Below, one piece after another: positions 36,379 to 45,506 of a stretch of DNA of 50,079 bases; the stretch's first letter is position 1; each line of letters starts with the position of its first letter. Below the pieces are notes generated by a model. It was not told the origin of the DNA, did not search any database, and worked only from the letters and a program-made list of their open reading frames with translations. A program made the position numbers and the translations under genes. Source of the stretch: Candidatus Zhuqueibacterota bacterium (GTDB taxonomy: Bacteria; Zhuqueibacterota; Zhuqueibacteria; Residuimicrobiales; Krinioviventaceae); assembly GCA_016934825.1 (NCBI GenBank), contig JAFGSB010000130.1, positions 1 to 50,079 of the forward strand, in the 5' to 3' direction.

Positions 36379-37656
36379 TTATTGAATACCGACCCGGCCG
36401 ACTATTTGTTCAAATTCCGCCAGGGATTTCCGGTAATCCGCATATGCTTTATATAATTGTAATTGATAATTCTGTAACATTGTCCAGTTATTGATTAATG
36501 TTAAAAAATCAACTTTATTTACCTGGTAGCCGGTTACAGCCGCATCCAGCGATTGTTGTGCCTGTAATAAAATTCCACCCTCATAAAGTTGTATTCGTTT
36601 TTTAGTCATATCCAATTCCGCCAGAATTGAAGTTTTGTCCGCTTTGATCTGATTGATTATATTTTCATATTCCGAATAGACGGAATTCCGATTGATTTCC
36701 TTTTCCCGGACTTTGGTTTTTTGTTTTCTTCCCATATACAGGGGTACGTTTAATGAAACAGTTGCGGAAAAAAAGTCGTACATAACCATGCCGCTTTTCA
36801 GATTATCCCGCTGGCTGTAACTGGCACCCAGGGTGAAATTCGGCCAGTAGTCTTTTTTGGCCAATTTTATTGACGATTCCGCTTTATTTAACATTTCCTG
36901 CCATACTCTTGCCAGCGGCCTGGTTTGTTCAATATTGATATTGTTTAATTCCGTTACGTATTCGTTATAAAAAACAATTTCTTTTGCGGTCACCGGGACG
37001 GGTGTATCGGGATCCCGATTCAACAAAGAATTTAATAAGGCTTCTGCGGCTTTTCTTTTTTGCCCCCACAAAATCAAATCGTCTTCAAGTTTGGATAATT
37101 CCAGTTGCGAGCGCAATACATCCTGCTGTAATCCCGTTCCTGTCGTATATTTGGTTTCGGCAATAGTGACAAACTGCCGCATGAACTCCCGGTTTGTTTT
37201 AACCGTTTCGATGGCACGGTCAATCGTATATAGATTATAGTAAACTGTTTTAACACGGGTAATGATATAATTACGTGTTTCCAGACTTTTATATCTGGCG
37301 ATTTTTGCGTTGTACTCCGCAATATCGGTAGCCAGGCCCAATTTCCCGGGAAAAGGGAACATCTGCACGACAGATACCAGTTTTCCCGTCATGGGCTCCT
37401 GGTTGAATTCAAAACTGTTCACCGGCATATTCATCAAACCAAAAGTAAACTGGGGATCGGGCAGAGCCCCTGCGCCCGGAACCGCTTCTTCCGCGGCTTC
37501 GTATTTATAGTTTTCCGCTTTTAGCATTGGATTGTTATTTAATGCCTGTTCAATAAGTCCGCTCAGTTGTTCGGTATTTGTATCCTGTGCAAAAACAACA
37601 CCTGCCGGGACAATAATACAAAGAATACTAAAAATCAGATTCTTCCGGATTTTCAT
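36379..37656 (-). CDS. TolC/CusC-like outer-membrane efflux channel
   Basis: This 425-residue protein has a signal peptide (about 1-23, ending VFAQ) and two OEP repeats, each with long amphipathic helices and short barrel strands (ARYKSLETRNYIITRVKT, TLGASYSQRDNL). No lipobox, so unlike E. coli CusC it is not a lipoprotein. Encoded 31 bp ahead of the adaptor gene; together with the CusA-like pump it forms a complete tripartite system. Its start overlaps the end of the upstream small membrane protein gene by 29 bp. Confidence 0.9.
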   Translation of the reverse strand: MKIRKNLIFSILCIIVPAGVVFAQDTNTEQLSGLIEQALNNNPMLKAENYKYEAAEEAVPGAGALPDPQFTFGLMNMPVNSFEFNQEPMTGKLVSVVQMFPFPGKLGLATDIAEYNAKIARYKSLETRNYIITRVKTVYYNLYTIDRAIETVKTNREFMRQFVTIAETKYTTGTGLQQDVLRSQLELSKLEDDLILWGQKRKAAEALLNSLLNRDPDTPVPVTAKEIVFYNEYVTELNNINIEQTRPLARVWQEMLNKAESSIKLAKKDYWPNFTLGASYSQRDNLKSGMVMYDFFSATVSLNVPLYMGRKQKTKVREKEINRNSVYSEYENIINQIKADKTSILAELDMTKKRIQLYEGGILLQAQQSLDAAVTGYQVNKVDFLTLINNWTMLQNYQLQLYKAYADYRKSLAEFEQIVGRVGIQ

Positions 37657-37921
37657 TTTTTTTCACTTTCTTATTTTGAGTTAATAATTTTATATTCCAA
37701 AAGGTCACAACAATACTAAACCACCATAAAATTCCATAGGGGACAATATAATGTTGAGGTAATTGACAATGTGCTTCATTTAATGTGATTCTGTTGTTTG
37801 TGAAAAGGGACAGTTTTTCTCCGATACACGAATTGTTTGTTTGTATACGGACCGGGAAAAATAAAATAAATCCCGTCATTCCTGTTAACAACAATAAAAT
37901 TTTTATTTTTTTGTTTTTCAC
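37628..37921 (-). CDS. Small membrane protein at the head of the efflux operon
   Basis: About 97 residues with two membrane helices: one near the start (KIKILLLLTGMTGFILFF) and one near the C-terminus (YGILWWFSIVVTF). The loop between holds two Cys and two His (NSCIGEKL, EAHCQLPQH), suggesting periplasmic metal binding or a disulfide. Starts: ATG 37948 lies upstream of the predicted sigma-54 start site (37942), so GTG 37921, with GGAAAA before it, is preferred for that transcript. No family recognised. It overlaps the TolC-like gene by 29 bp, so translation is coupled. Confidence 0.6.
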   Translation of the reverse strand: MKNKKIKILLLLTGMTGFILFFPVRIQTNNSCIGEKLSLFTNNRITLNEAHCQLPQHYIVPYGILWWFSIVVTFWNIKLLTQNKKVKKNENPEESDF

Positions 37922-37953
37922 ATTTTTTCCATTTTGTTTTTTACTCATATTAG

Positions 37954-37968
37954 GCAAGGTTTATACCA
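37954..37968 (-). promoter_or_regulatory. Sigma-54 promoter of the metal-efflux operon
   Basis: On the minus strand TGGTATAAACCTTGC has GG and GC in the required 12-bp register and the invariant TTGC. Transcription would begin near 37942. Two dyad sites lie about 100-140 bp upstream, and a sigma-54 activator is encoded directly beyond them. Confidence 0.7.
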
Positions 37969-38043
37969 CAATAAATATTTTATATAAGTGAAATATAAAT
38001 AGATATTTATTCATGTCTTTAAGTTTTACGTTGGTCATAATAC

Positions 38044-38080
38044 TGTATAATATTCTACATTAATTGTATAATATTCTACA
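38044..38080. promoter_or_regulatory. Tandem 16-bp activator-binding dyads (UAS)
   Basis: TGTATAATATTCTACA occurs twice without mismatch, at 38044-38059 and 38065-38080, a 21-bp offset equal to two helical turns. Each copy is an imperfect palindrome (TGTA...TACA with one mismatched pair inside). They sit about -102 to -138 from the predicted start site, the textbook position for enhancer sites of a sigma-54 activator, most likely the one encoded at 38176-39516. Confidence 0.7.
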
Positions 38081-38175
38081 ATATTGTTGATGGTATTATG
38101 ATTATCGAACTTTTAAATGGTGAAATAAAATTGACATGTGAGGTTGAATGATCAAATTATCAGAATTTGAATGAT

Positions 38176-39516
38176 TCAGGAGATTCCCAGTTTTTTCATT
38201 CTGTAAATAAGTGTATGACGGGGGATTTCGAGTTGTTTGGCCGCTTTGGTCTGGTTCCCGTTATTGGCATTCAGGGCGTCAATGATTGCCTGTCTTTCAA
38301 TATTTTCCAGACTCATCGGTGAGGTCGTATTTGTAGATGATATATTTTTATCGGTTATTTGCAGGTCGAGGCAATCTTCCCGCAGTTCATTATCCTTGCA
38401 TAAAATAATTGTTCGTTGTAAAATATTTTCCAGTTCACGAATATTTCCGGGCCAGTGATAATCTTTCAGCTTTTGCAGGAATGGGGGATGTATTTTTAAT
38501 TCGTGGTCAGAATATTTATTAACAAAATGTTTGGTGAGTATTTCGATATCATCTTTTCGTTCGCGCAGGGGAGGGATATGTAACGGAATAACGTTGAGCC
38601 GGTAATAAAGGTCTTCACGGAATGTCCTCTCCCGGACAAGCGACGCCAGATTCTGATTTGTTGCCGCAATAATGCGTACATTTACTTTTATCGGTTTCAC
38701 CCCGCCGACCCGTTCAAATTCCTGTTCCTGGAGTACACGCAATAATTTGGCCTGCAGGTCCGGTTTCAGATCACCGATTTCGTCCAGGAATATCGTTCCG
38801 TTATCGGCGATTTCGAATTTACCGGGTTTGTCCCGAAACGCCCCCGTAAAAGCCCCTTTTTCATGTCCGAACAGCTCGCTTTCAATGAGAGTCTCAGGGA
38901 TGGACGGACAATTGACCGTCACGAAAGATTTATCTTTACGCGGAGAATTGTGATGTATGGCGCGCGCCAGTAATTCTTTACCCGTACCGCTTTCTCCGGT
39001 AATCAGAACACCGGCATCGCTTTGCGCCGCCCGCCCGGCGATTTCCAGCAGGGAAATCATTTTTTTATTTTTGGAAATTATCTTATCGAATTGATATTTT
39101 TCTTCCAGCTCAAAGTATAGCCGTAAATTTTCCTTTTCAAGCTGTCTGAATTTAAGCGCTTTTTCAATCGTGAAAAAAAGTTGTTCCCTGGCAAAGGGTT
39201 TGGTCAGATAATCATCGGCGCCTTTTTGACAGGCCTGAACCGCATTTTCAACCGTTCCGTATGCGGTAATTATGATGATAATGATCTTTTCATCAAAACT
39301 GCGGATAAAATTCAATACTTCCATCCCGTTCATATCCGGCATTTGCAAATCGATCAGGGCGAAATCAAAAAAATCCGCTTTAAATTTATCAATTCCTTCC
39401 GTTCCGCTGTTTGCCACAGTAACCATGTATCCCAGACCCTGCAATTGATGGGATATGACGGTACTCAGGTTAATATCATCATCAACCAGTAAACATTTAT
39501 AATTGTATTTTTTCAT
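38176..39516 (-). CDS. NtrC-family sigma-54-dependent response regulator (ZraR-like)
   Basis: This 446-residue regulator has a receiver with VDDD and phospho-acceptor D56 (ALIDLQMPDMNG) and K in LTKPF, an AAA+ domain with GESGTGKE, GAFTGA and FLDEIG, and a Fis-type HTH (NQTKAAKQLEIPRHTLIYRM). Its start overlaps the kinase gene by 20 bp. The efflux operon begins about 220 bp beyond its stop on the same strand, with a sigma-54 promoter and paired dyads between, so it very probably switches on metal efflux, as ZraR and related regulators do. Confidence 0.94.
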   Translation of the reverse strand: MKKYNYKCLLVDDDINLSTVISHQLQGLGYMVTVANSGTEGIDKFKADFFDFALIDLQMPDMNGMEVLNFIRSFDEKIIIIIITAYGTVENAVQACQKGADDYLTKPFAREQLFFTIEKALKFRQLEKENLRLYFELEEKYQFDKIISKNKKMISLLEIAGRAAQSDAGVLITGESGTGKELLARAIHHNSPRKDKSFVTVNCPSIPETLIESELFGHEKGAFTGAFRDKPGKFEIADNGTIFLDEIGDLKPDLQAKLLRVLQEQEFERVGGVKPIKVNVRIIAATNQNLASLVRERTFREDLYYRLNVIPLHIPPLRERKDDIEILTKHFVNKYSDHELKIHPPFLQKLKDYHWPGNIRELENILQRTIILCKDNELREDCLDLQITDKNISSTNTTSPMSLENIERQAIIDALNANNGNQTKAAKQLEIPRHTLIYRMKKLGIS

Positions 39517-40666
39517 TATCGATATTAAACTCTATAGTAATCGCCGCTCCGTTTTTTTCCGTATTTTTTGCATAAATTCTGCCGTTATGACTCTCAATAA
39601 TTCGTCTGGTTATGGCCAAACCCAGTCCTGAGCCGTTTTCTTTCGTTGAATAAAAAGGCTCGAAAAGATGTGAAAGCACATCCCATGTAAAACCGGGTCC
39701 CGAATCAATGATATTGATCTGAATATATTTATTATATATACCGGATTCAATAAGGATTTTGCCCTTTGCCGGTGTTGCCTGAATGGCGTTGAGTAATATA
39801 TTCAGTAACGCCTGTCTGATTTGATTTTCATCACAGTTAATGTGTATATTTTCCGGGTTTATATTTATTTCAACCGTTAAATTATTTTTTCTGATTTGAA
39901 CGCCAAGTAATGAGATAGTGGAATTTATCATATCTTTTAACGATACCAATTGTTTTCGGGTTTCTCTTGGTTTTGCAAAAGTTAGATAATTGGTAACGAC
40001 GCTGTCCAGACGTTTTGTCTCTTCAAGCAGTATGTTTACAAATTTTTTATTGGTCTCGGATTTTGTATCATCCTGCAATATTTCCGCGGCGCCTCTGATT
40101 GATCCCAACGGATTACGAATTTCGTGCGCCAGGCTTGCCGTTAACTCGCCCAGAGTGGATAAACGTTCCGCTGTTCGAAGCTGGCTTTCTATTATTTCTT
40201 TTTCTTCAGTCGACTGTTTTAATTCCCGCAACGAGTTTGCCAGCCTTTCCGACGTATCCTGGTGGCGTTTGCTCTCCTGTTTTTCTTTTTGCCATAAATA
40301 TCCGGTCAAACTTCCGATAACATGATATAATAAAATCATCAGGAACCGGCTGATATTCATGACAAAATTGCCTCCCCATTGGAACATGACGTGAGGCAAG
40401 TAAAGGAATGTGATCACAAGCGCCGAGAAAAAACCGCCCTTTATACCATACAAAAAGGCAAAAATCAATATCGGCAGGAAATATGACGCTTTTAACAGTT
40501 CATGAACCGGATGTAATGTTGTTGAAGTCACATAGTGCATTAATGTGATAACAAGAATCAGTAATCCGCCTGTTATCGTTAAAATCAGGGAAGAGTCTGT
40601 GAGTTTTCCGGGTAATTTCGATATTTTATTTAAACCGTTAATTTTACGCCGCCTAAAGATTAACAT
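39497..40666 (-). CDS. Multi-pass membrane sensor histidine kinase
   Basis: This 389-residue kinase has an N-terminal bundle of four or five membrane helices (about 25-135) with almost no periplasmic domain, then a coiled coil (about 135-165). A HisKA domain follows with ASLAHEIRNPLGSIRG (phospho-acceptor His) and a HATPase with NQIRQALLNILLNAIQATP, DSGPGFTWDV and GSGLGLAI. Unlike ZraS it has no large periplasmic sensor, so it must sense within or near the membrane. It precedes and overlaps its regulator gene and starts 7 bp after the SDR gene. Confidence 0.93.
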   Translation of the reverse strand: MLIFRRRKINGLNKISKLPGKLTDSSLILTITGGLLILVITLMHYVTSTTLHPVHELLKASYFLPILIFAFLYGIKGGFFSALVITFLYLPHVMFQWGGNFVMNISRFLMILLYHVIGSLTGYLWQKEKQESKRHQDTSERLANSLRELKQSTEEKEIIESQLRTAERLSTLGELTASLAHEIRNPLGSIRGAAEILQDDTKSETNKKFVNILLEETKRLDSVVTNYLTFAKPRETRKQLVSLKDMINSTISLLGVQIRKNNLTVEININPENIHINCDENQIRQALLNILLNAIQATPAKGKILIESGIYNKYIQINIIDSGPGFTWDVLSHLFEPFYSTKENGSGLGLAITRRIIESHNGRIYAKNTEKNGAAITIEFNIDNEKIQL

Positions 40667-40673
40667 ATTGTGA

Positions 40674-41660
40674 TCATTTTTTCTTTTTATTTTGTTCGAT
40701 TAAATATTCAAGCGTTTCCCGCAAGCCTTCTTTCAGGGGCCTAACTTTGTACCCCAATTCTTTCCTGGCTTTGCTGTTATCTCCGAGATAGGTGACGCCG
40801 GCAACAACACGCAATGCCTCGGCGGAATAGGTGGGAGGGAGGGGAATTACCGCGCCAATCCCTTTCATCAACGCCGACATAAATTTCAACATTCCCGGGG
40901 AGAGACGTAGTTTGGGCGCTTTAATGCCCGTCAATTTTTCGGCCAGTTCGTAAGCCTCTTCCATTGTAAAAGGCGGACCGGCAATGATGTAACTTTGTCC
41001 CGGTTCACCCTTCTCCATTGCCAGAATATGTCCGTCCGCAATGTCGTCCACATGCGCCCAGCAAAAGGCGGTTTGTTTCGGCAGCATGGGTAATTTCCCT
41101 TTTATGTACATTTCCATCGCTTCACCTGCGGAACTTGTGTCGCCCGGGCCGTAAACCACTCCCGGCTGGACTATAACGAGGGGCAGTCCCGCTTTCATCA
41201 TCGGTTCGGCAATCTCGTAATGCGCGGTCCATTTGGCGCGGTCATATACACTGAGATGTTGCCCGGTAAATCGGTAATTTTCATCGACCATCTCACCTTT
41301 GGTGTCCGAAAATACGGCCAGTGTGCTTGTATAAACACCCTTTTTGATGTTATATTCTCTCATTAGTTCAAGAACATTTTTAGTTCCGTCCACATTTATT
41401 TTAAAACCCTTATCTTTGTCCTTTGTACCGATTTTATACCATCCCGCTATGTGAAACACGCCGTCAGTGTTTTGTATACCGTCCCGCATACTTTGTTTAT
41501 CGGTAATATCCCCACGGAAAAGGTGAACACCCATTGAAACCAAATATTGTGCCTGTTGCGGGTCCCGTACTAATGCATTGACTTCATGTCCAGCTTTGAT
41601 CAATTTTTCAGTTATTCTGCCGCCGATAAAACCCGTTGCGCCCGTTATAAAGAATCTCAT
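40674..41660 (-). CDS. Extended SDR (NAD-dependent epimerase / dihydroflavonol reductase-like)
   Basis: This 328-residue Rossmann enzyme shows the cofactor motif GATGFIGG (7-14), the acidic DITD stretch after strand 3, and a catalytic YDRAK tetrad (Y and K). The substrate part is closest to dihydroflavonol-4-reductase/3-beta-HSD-like proteins (VVYGPGDTSS, WAHVDDIADGH). The substrate cannot be deduced. It is the first gene of the kinase/regulator operon, an unusual partner for a metal-responsive two-component pair; whether it is functionally linked or only co-transcribed is unknown. Confidence 0.88.
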   Translation of the reverse strand: MRFFITGATGFIGGRITEKLIKAGHEVNALVRDPQQAQYLVSMGVHLFRGDITDKQSMRDGIQNTDGVFHIAGWYKIGTKDKDKGFKINVDGTKNVLELMREYNIKKGVYTSTLAVFSDTKGEMVDENYRFTGQHLSVYDRAKWTAHYEIAEPMMKAGLPLVIVQPGVVYGPGDTSSAGEAMEMYIKGKLPMLPKQTAFCWAHVDDIADGHILAMEKGEPGQSYIIAGPPFTMEEAYELAEKLTGIKAPKLRLSPGMLKFMSALMKGIGAVIPLPPTYSAEALRVVAGVTYLGDNSKARKELGYKVRPLKEGLRETLEYLIEQNKKKK

Positions 41661-41734
41661 AATTTTTTCCCTTTTACTTGATGAACAATCAATACAAGTT
41701 AATAATTCATTTCATTTTTTCACAGCATAAAAAA

Positions 41735-41785
41735 GGGTCCTTCCGGGGAAAAATCGTCAATATAATTCACCACAAAAGAACCCTG
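41735..41785 (-). terminator. Weak terminator-like hairpin after the cohesin/dockerin gene
   Basis: AGGGTCCTT and AAGAACCCT pair with one mismatch across a 33-nt loop, in the 146-bp gap after the stop at 41807. No other candidate terminator is seen in the gap. Confidence 0.35.
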
Positions 41786-41806
41786 AAAATTATGATATTC
41801 CAAGTA

Positions 41807-44800
41807 CTATTTTGTTTTGATGATCTTAACCGCTTTGTTATATTTTTTCGACTCAAATTGAACAATATAAATCCCGCTGGGCGCTTGTTTGCCGTTTTCA
41901 TCCCGGCCGTCCCAGTTTATTTTGTAATTGCCCGCATTTTGTGTTGTGTTCAACAATTCACGGACTTTTTGTCCGAGCGTATTATAAATGACCAGTTTAA
42001 CCTCACACCCTTCGGCAACGGAATAACTCAGATTTGTCGACGGATTAAACGGGTTCGGATAATTCTGCTTCAGATCGAAATGTTCCGGAATTTCTTCAAC
42101 CGCGACATTCCATTCCTGCGGCGAATCAACCCGTTTGCCGTCTATTTCATAATTCATCAGCCGGAAATGTGTATTATTGATATTTATTTTGGCTAATTTT
42201 TTAAAGGTGATGTTCAGCAGATTGGTATCTTTAATCTCGTCAGCGCTCGCAACAGCAATGCGTAGCGTGCCGTTCTGCTCATGAAATGCAAGCATGATGT
42301 TTTCGTTCTCCCGCGTTAGAGATACGTTTTCCACCTGAAGCAAATCTTTACCAAATTCCAGTTCAAAACCAACCGAGCTGAATGAAGGAACGCTTTTTAT
42401 TCGTACCGGCAATTCCAGCATATTGTCGGTTAATGATTTTATTTCTCCCGGAACGACTGTGCCGTAACCCGCTTTGGCCAGCATCGAGCCGGGGTAATTA
42501 CCGCTGACATCGCCGATAAGAATGCCGTTAAAATTCTGGTTGGCCTGATCGCTGTTCAACGGCGTGTAACTGCGGGTCGTTACCGGACTGAGCCAGTCCG
42601 TTACAGGGGGCACGATAAATTTCCAATTACCGATATCGAATGCTGAAATATCCAGACCGACCACATACCTAAGAATAATCGAGGCGTCGAAGGGGCTGAT
42701 TTCTGCATTATTACTGGCGTCCGCCGCGATTTTTTGTCCCTCGGTTAATGTTATGCTGTGTACGTAATACCGAAGGATGAAAGATGCATCGAAAGGAGAG
42801 ATGGAAACCTCCGGGCTGTTGTTTTTTATTTTGGAAACTGAAACGGAACAAATACCTGCCGGCATATTGATAAATTCGTAATGACCGGAAGTATTTGTAT
42901 TGACGGTTAAAGTTGTATCGCCCATCAGGTCGACAGTAACACTATCGATTGGAATTGTATTGTCCATATAATATGTTATCGTTCCGCTGATATTGTATGT
43001 TTCGGAAGATGCGCATCCAAATGTCACCAGCGGGGAGGACCAATAGTAATTGTTATCATGTTCATAACCCTCCGCGACCTCGTCCTGATAATCAATAATA
43101 AAACCGGCATAGTATGTATCCGGCGGTATCGGATTGTTTGTTTCACAAAATTCGTCCAGGTCTTTGTAATTGGTTTTGGTAACAAAGGAACCGACAGCTA
43201 AACCGCTCACATAACCGGTGGTGATCAGATAATCAAAAGTCGTAATCGAGTCATTGGCCGATAAATACCATCCTATGCGGAATTCACCGGCTGTGTCATT
43301 ACCATTATTTTCCACACTTGTATGAAATGTAATGACATGGCTCGTGTCATCATAACTGAAAGTATTATTGGAACCGGCGTCCGTATATAATGTTAAATTG
43401 GCATAACAGCCGATATAATTTATAGTTGTAGTAAAATAAAACCGGTTGTCATTTTCATCAAATTCATTAATATTAAATTGATCATCGATAAATACACCAA
43501 CATAATATTCTCCGGGTGGAATCTGTTCGGAACCGCCGCAATAGCCGTCAAGGTCTTTGGATGCGGTTGCCGTAATAAATGCTCCTTTTGACAGATTGCC
43601 GACATAATAAGAGTCGACAAAATAATCTTCCGTGGTTATAATCGTATTCCCGGAAACATACCAGCCTACCCGAAAACCACCGGCGTTGGTGTCGCCGTTG
43701 TTCTGTATGCTGAACGATAAATTCAAACGGTGATGAGACGTTAGATAAGAAAAATTGTTTTTAGCGCCCGGACCGGTATATTCAGTTAGATTGGCTTTTC
43801 CGCATTGCCAGTTGACAGGTGTTGTAAAATACCAGTCATTATCAGTTTCATCGGACTCGCTTACAGTGTTTTGATAATCTATCAGGAAACCGACATAATA
43901 AGTGCCGCTCGGCAGCACGCTGCAGGAAAAATCATCCAGGTCTTTACCACGGCTGGTATTCACATAAGCTCCCGGTGCGAGACCGTTAACGGAATAGTCC
44001 GCCAGAAAAATGTCAGTGGAAGAGATTATCGTATTATCCGACAAATACCATCCTACGCCAAATGCCCCGGCAGAGTCCGGGCTGTCATTTTCAACACTGC
44101 AGTGAAGTATTAAAAGATGTGTGGATGTATCGTACGAATAGATGTTATCCGATCCCGTACCGGTATAAAGGGTTAAATTGGGATCTCCGGGTGACCAGTT
44201 TATCGGTAAATCCCAGTATCCGGTATTATCATTTTCATTAGACTCGCTCACCTGTCCCAAATAGTCAATTATAACACCGGGGTAATAGGTCCCGGGAGAA
44301 AGACTGCCGACTGTAACCAGGTCGATGAAGCCGTTTGTATTGGTATAATTGCCGACATTTAGCATACTGACTGAATTATAAAAAAGTAATGTATCGCCGG
44401 TGTCAACTGTACTATCGGTCGATAAATACCAGCCCACCCTGAAAACACCGGCATTACCGTCACCTGTGTTGCCGACAGCTATATTAAATGTGATTTGGTG
44501 TGTTGTTGAGTTGTAAGAGCAGCTACTGTCCGAAGCGGGGTAAATAATCAGGTTTGGCGCAGCGGCGGTATTTTCAATTCGACTCCCGCTGCCGATAACC
44601 TGTTTTTGCAACTGTAAATTTTGTCTGTCCGGTATTTTTATTCCATCATAAAAAGTGAAAGTATTGTTTCCCGGCATCGAATTCTGATTTTCTTTTACAG
44701 CGGTCTCCCGGCCTACTGACTTTTTTACATTTGATGAAGTGATTTTTGTATCGACCTTTCTCGATGTATTCTCGGATGAAATCTGTTCTTTGTTATCAAA

Positions 44801-45001
44801 AGCCGTATGTGTATGCCCGGAACCACCCGTCTCGGGTTTATCTTCGATCAAATTCCCCTGCATATCAAAAACCTTTACGGACCTGTCCTCCCCGATAACG
44901 ATCTTGTACTGCGGCCGCACACCTTGCTCTTCACCGGCGATGATGATTGAATAACTTATAAAAAACCAGATGAAAAGAGGTAATAGCCACTGCTTATACA
45001 T
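41807..45001 (-). CDS. Secreted CARDB-dockerin-cohesin protein with C-terminal sorting domain
   Basis: This 1,064-residue protein has a signal peptide (about 1-22), a Ser/Thr/Asn-rich linker and four CARDB-like repeats (about 148-665). Each repeat starts NLT-x-YTG-type and contains GWYLS...GTYY-x-G-x-x-IDY. A carboxypeptidase-regulatory-like domain (YNISGTITYY) follows, then a dockerin-like duplicated calcium motif (EISPFDASIILRY twice). Next is a cohesin-like domain (PGEIKSL to TFKKL), then the NYPNPFNPST sorting/FlgD-like tail ending KAVKIIKTK. The tail directs export and surface attachment in FCB bacteria. The last ~300 residues closely match the neighbour at 45507, so the two arose by duplication. 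No catalytic domain seen. Confidence 0.85.
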   Translation of the reverse strand: MYKQWLLPLFIWFFISYSIIIAGEEQGVRPQYKIVIGEDRSVKVFDMQGNLIEDKPETGGSGHTHTAFDNKEQISSENTSRKVDTKITSSNVKKSVGRETAVKENQNSMPGNNTFTFYDGIKIPDRQNLQLQKQVIGSGSRIENTAAAPNLIIYPASDSSCSYNSTTHQITFNIAVGNTGDGNAGVFRVGWYLSTDSTVDTGDTLLFYNSVSMLNVGNYTNTNGFIDLVTVGSLSPGTYYPGVIIDYLGQVSESNENDNTGYWDLPINWSPGDPNLTLYTGTGSDNIYSYDTSTHLLILHCSVENDSPDSAGAFGVGWYLSDNTIISSTDIFLADYSVNGLAPGAYVNTSRGKDLDDFSCSVLPSGTYYVGFLIDYQNTVSESDETDNDWYFTTPVNWQCGKANLTEYTGPGAKNNFSYLTSHHRLNLSFSIQNNGDTNAGGFRVGWYVSGNTIITTEDYFVDSYYVGNLSKGAFITATASKDLDGYCGGSEQIPPGEYYVGVFIDDQFNINEFDENDNRFYFTTTINYIGCYANLTLYTDAGSNNTFSYDDTSHVITFHTSVENNGNDTAGEFRIGWYLSANDSITTFDYLITTGYVSGLAVGSFVTKTNYKDLDEFCETNNPIPPDTYYAGFIIDYQDEVAEGYEHDNNYYWSSPLVTFGCASSETYNISGTITYYMDNTIPIDSVTVDLMGDTTLTVNTNTSGHYEFINMPAGICSVSVSKIKNNSPEVSISPFDASFILRYYVHSITLTEGQKIAADASNNAEISPFDASIILRYVVGLDISAFDIGNWKFIVPPVTDWLSPVTTRSYTPLNSDQANQNFNGILIGDVSGNYPGSMLAKAGYGTVVPGEIKSLTDNMLELPVRIKSVPSFSSVGFELEFGKDLLQVENVSLTRENENIMLAFHEQNGTLRIAVASADEIKDTNLLNITFKKLAKININNTHFRLMNYEIDGKRVDSPQEWNVAVEEIPEHFDLKQNYPNPFNPSTNLSYSVAEGCEVKLVIYNTLGQKVRELLNTTQNAGNYKINWDGRDENGKQAPSGIYIVQFESKKYNKAVKIIKTK

Positions 45002-45082
45002 TATACAGCTCTCCTGTAATTCTTATTGAAGAGTGGTTGTTTAATTTAATAATAAAATCATTCTCTTATTTAAAGATAAATT

Positions 45083-45118
45083 ACCCGGTTAAATATGAGT
45101 TTGTGTTAACCGGACACC
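45083..45118. repeat. REP-like intergenic palindrome, copy 5
   Basis: ACCCGGTTAA and TTAACCGGACACC frame a 13-nt loop, upstream of the 41807-45001 gene. The rest of the 505-bp gap 45002-45506 is AT-rich without an ORF, apart from the terminator at its right end. Confidence 0.5.
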
Positions 45119-45441
45119 GATAATTATATCTTTTAATATAAACCGAATTGCTGTTTTGTCGATCCTCAATTGGTTTGTGAATTATAATGTAAACTGATAG
45201 AAAAGGGGGCCCGTTATTACTGTTCCGAAATCATCACCGTTCCAGGAAGATTAAATAATTTGGAAAAGTGTACAAATGTTAATCACTTGTATGAGTTTAT
45301 TGTAATATATCTTTTTAAATTGAGTGAAAGATGTAAAAACGAACGTTTTGGGTACAAAATTTTTTTCACAAATAAATTATTAATATTCCAAAAGTCATTT
45401 AATATTTTTTCTCACCTCATTGCTCATACCGGAATATAAAA

Positions 45442-45487
45442 AATCCTCCTGCTCCGGGTCTTTAATCCGCCCGAAAGCAGAAGGATT
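45442..45487 (-). terminator. Terminator after the peptidase/cohesin gene
   Basis: AATCCTCCTGCTCCGGG pairs with CCCGAAAGCAGAAGGATT (two mismatches) around an 11-nt loop, starting 20 bp past the stop and followed on the minus strand by TTTTTTA. Confidence 0.75.
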
Positions 45488-45506
45488 GAATTACTGATAA
45501 TAATAT

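Noticed and set aside
41678-42196. 172-residue plus-strand ORF
   Set aside because: It runs antisense through the conserved sorting domain of the secreted protein; no ribosome site or domain.
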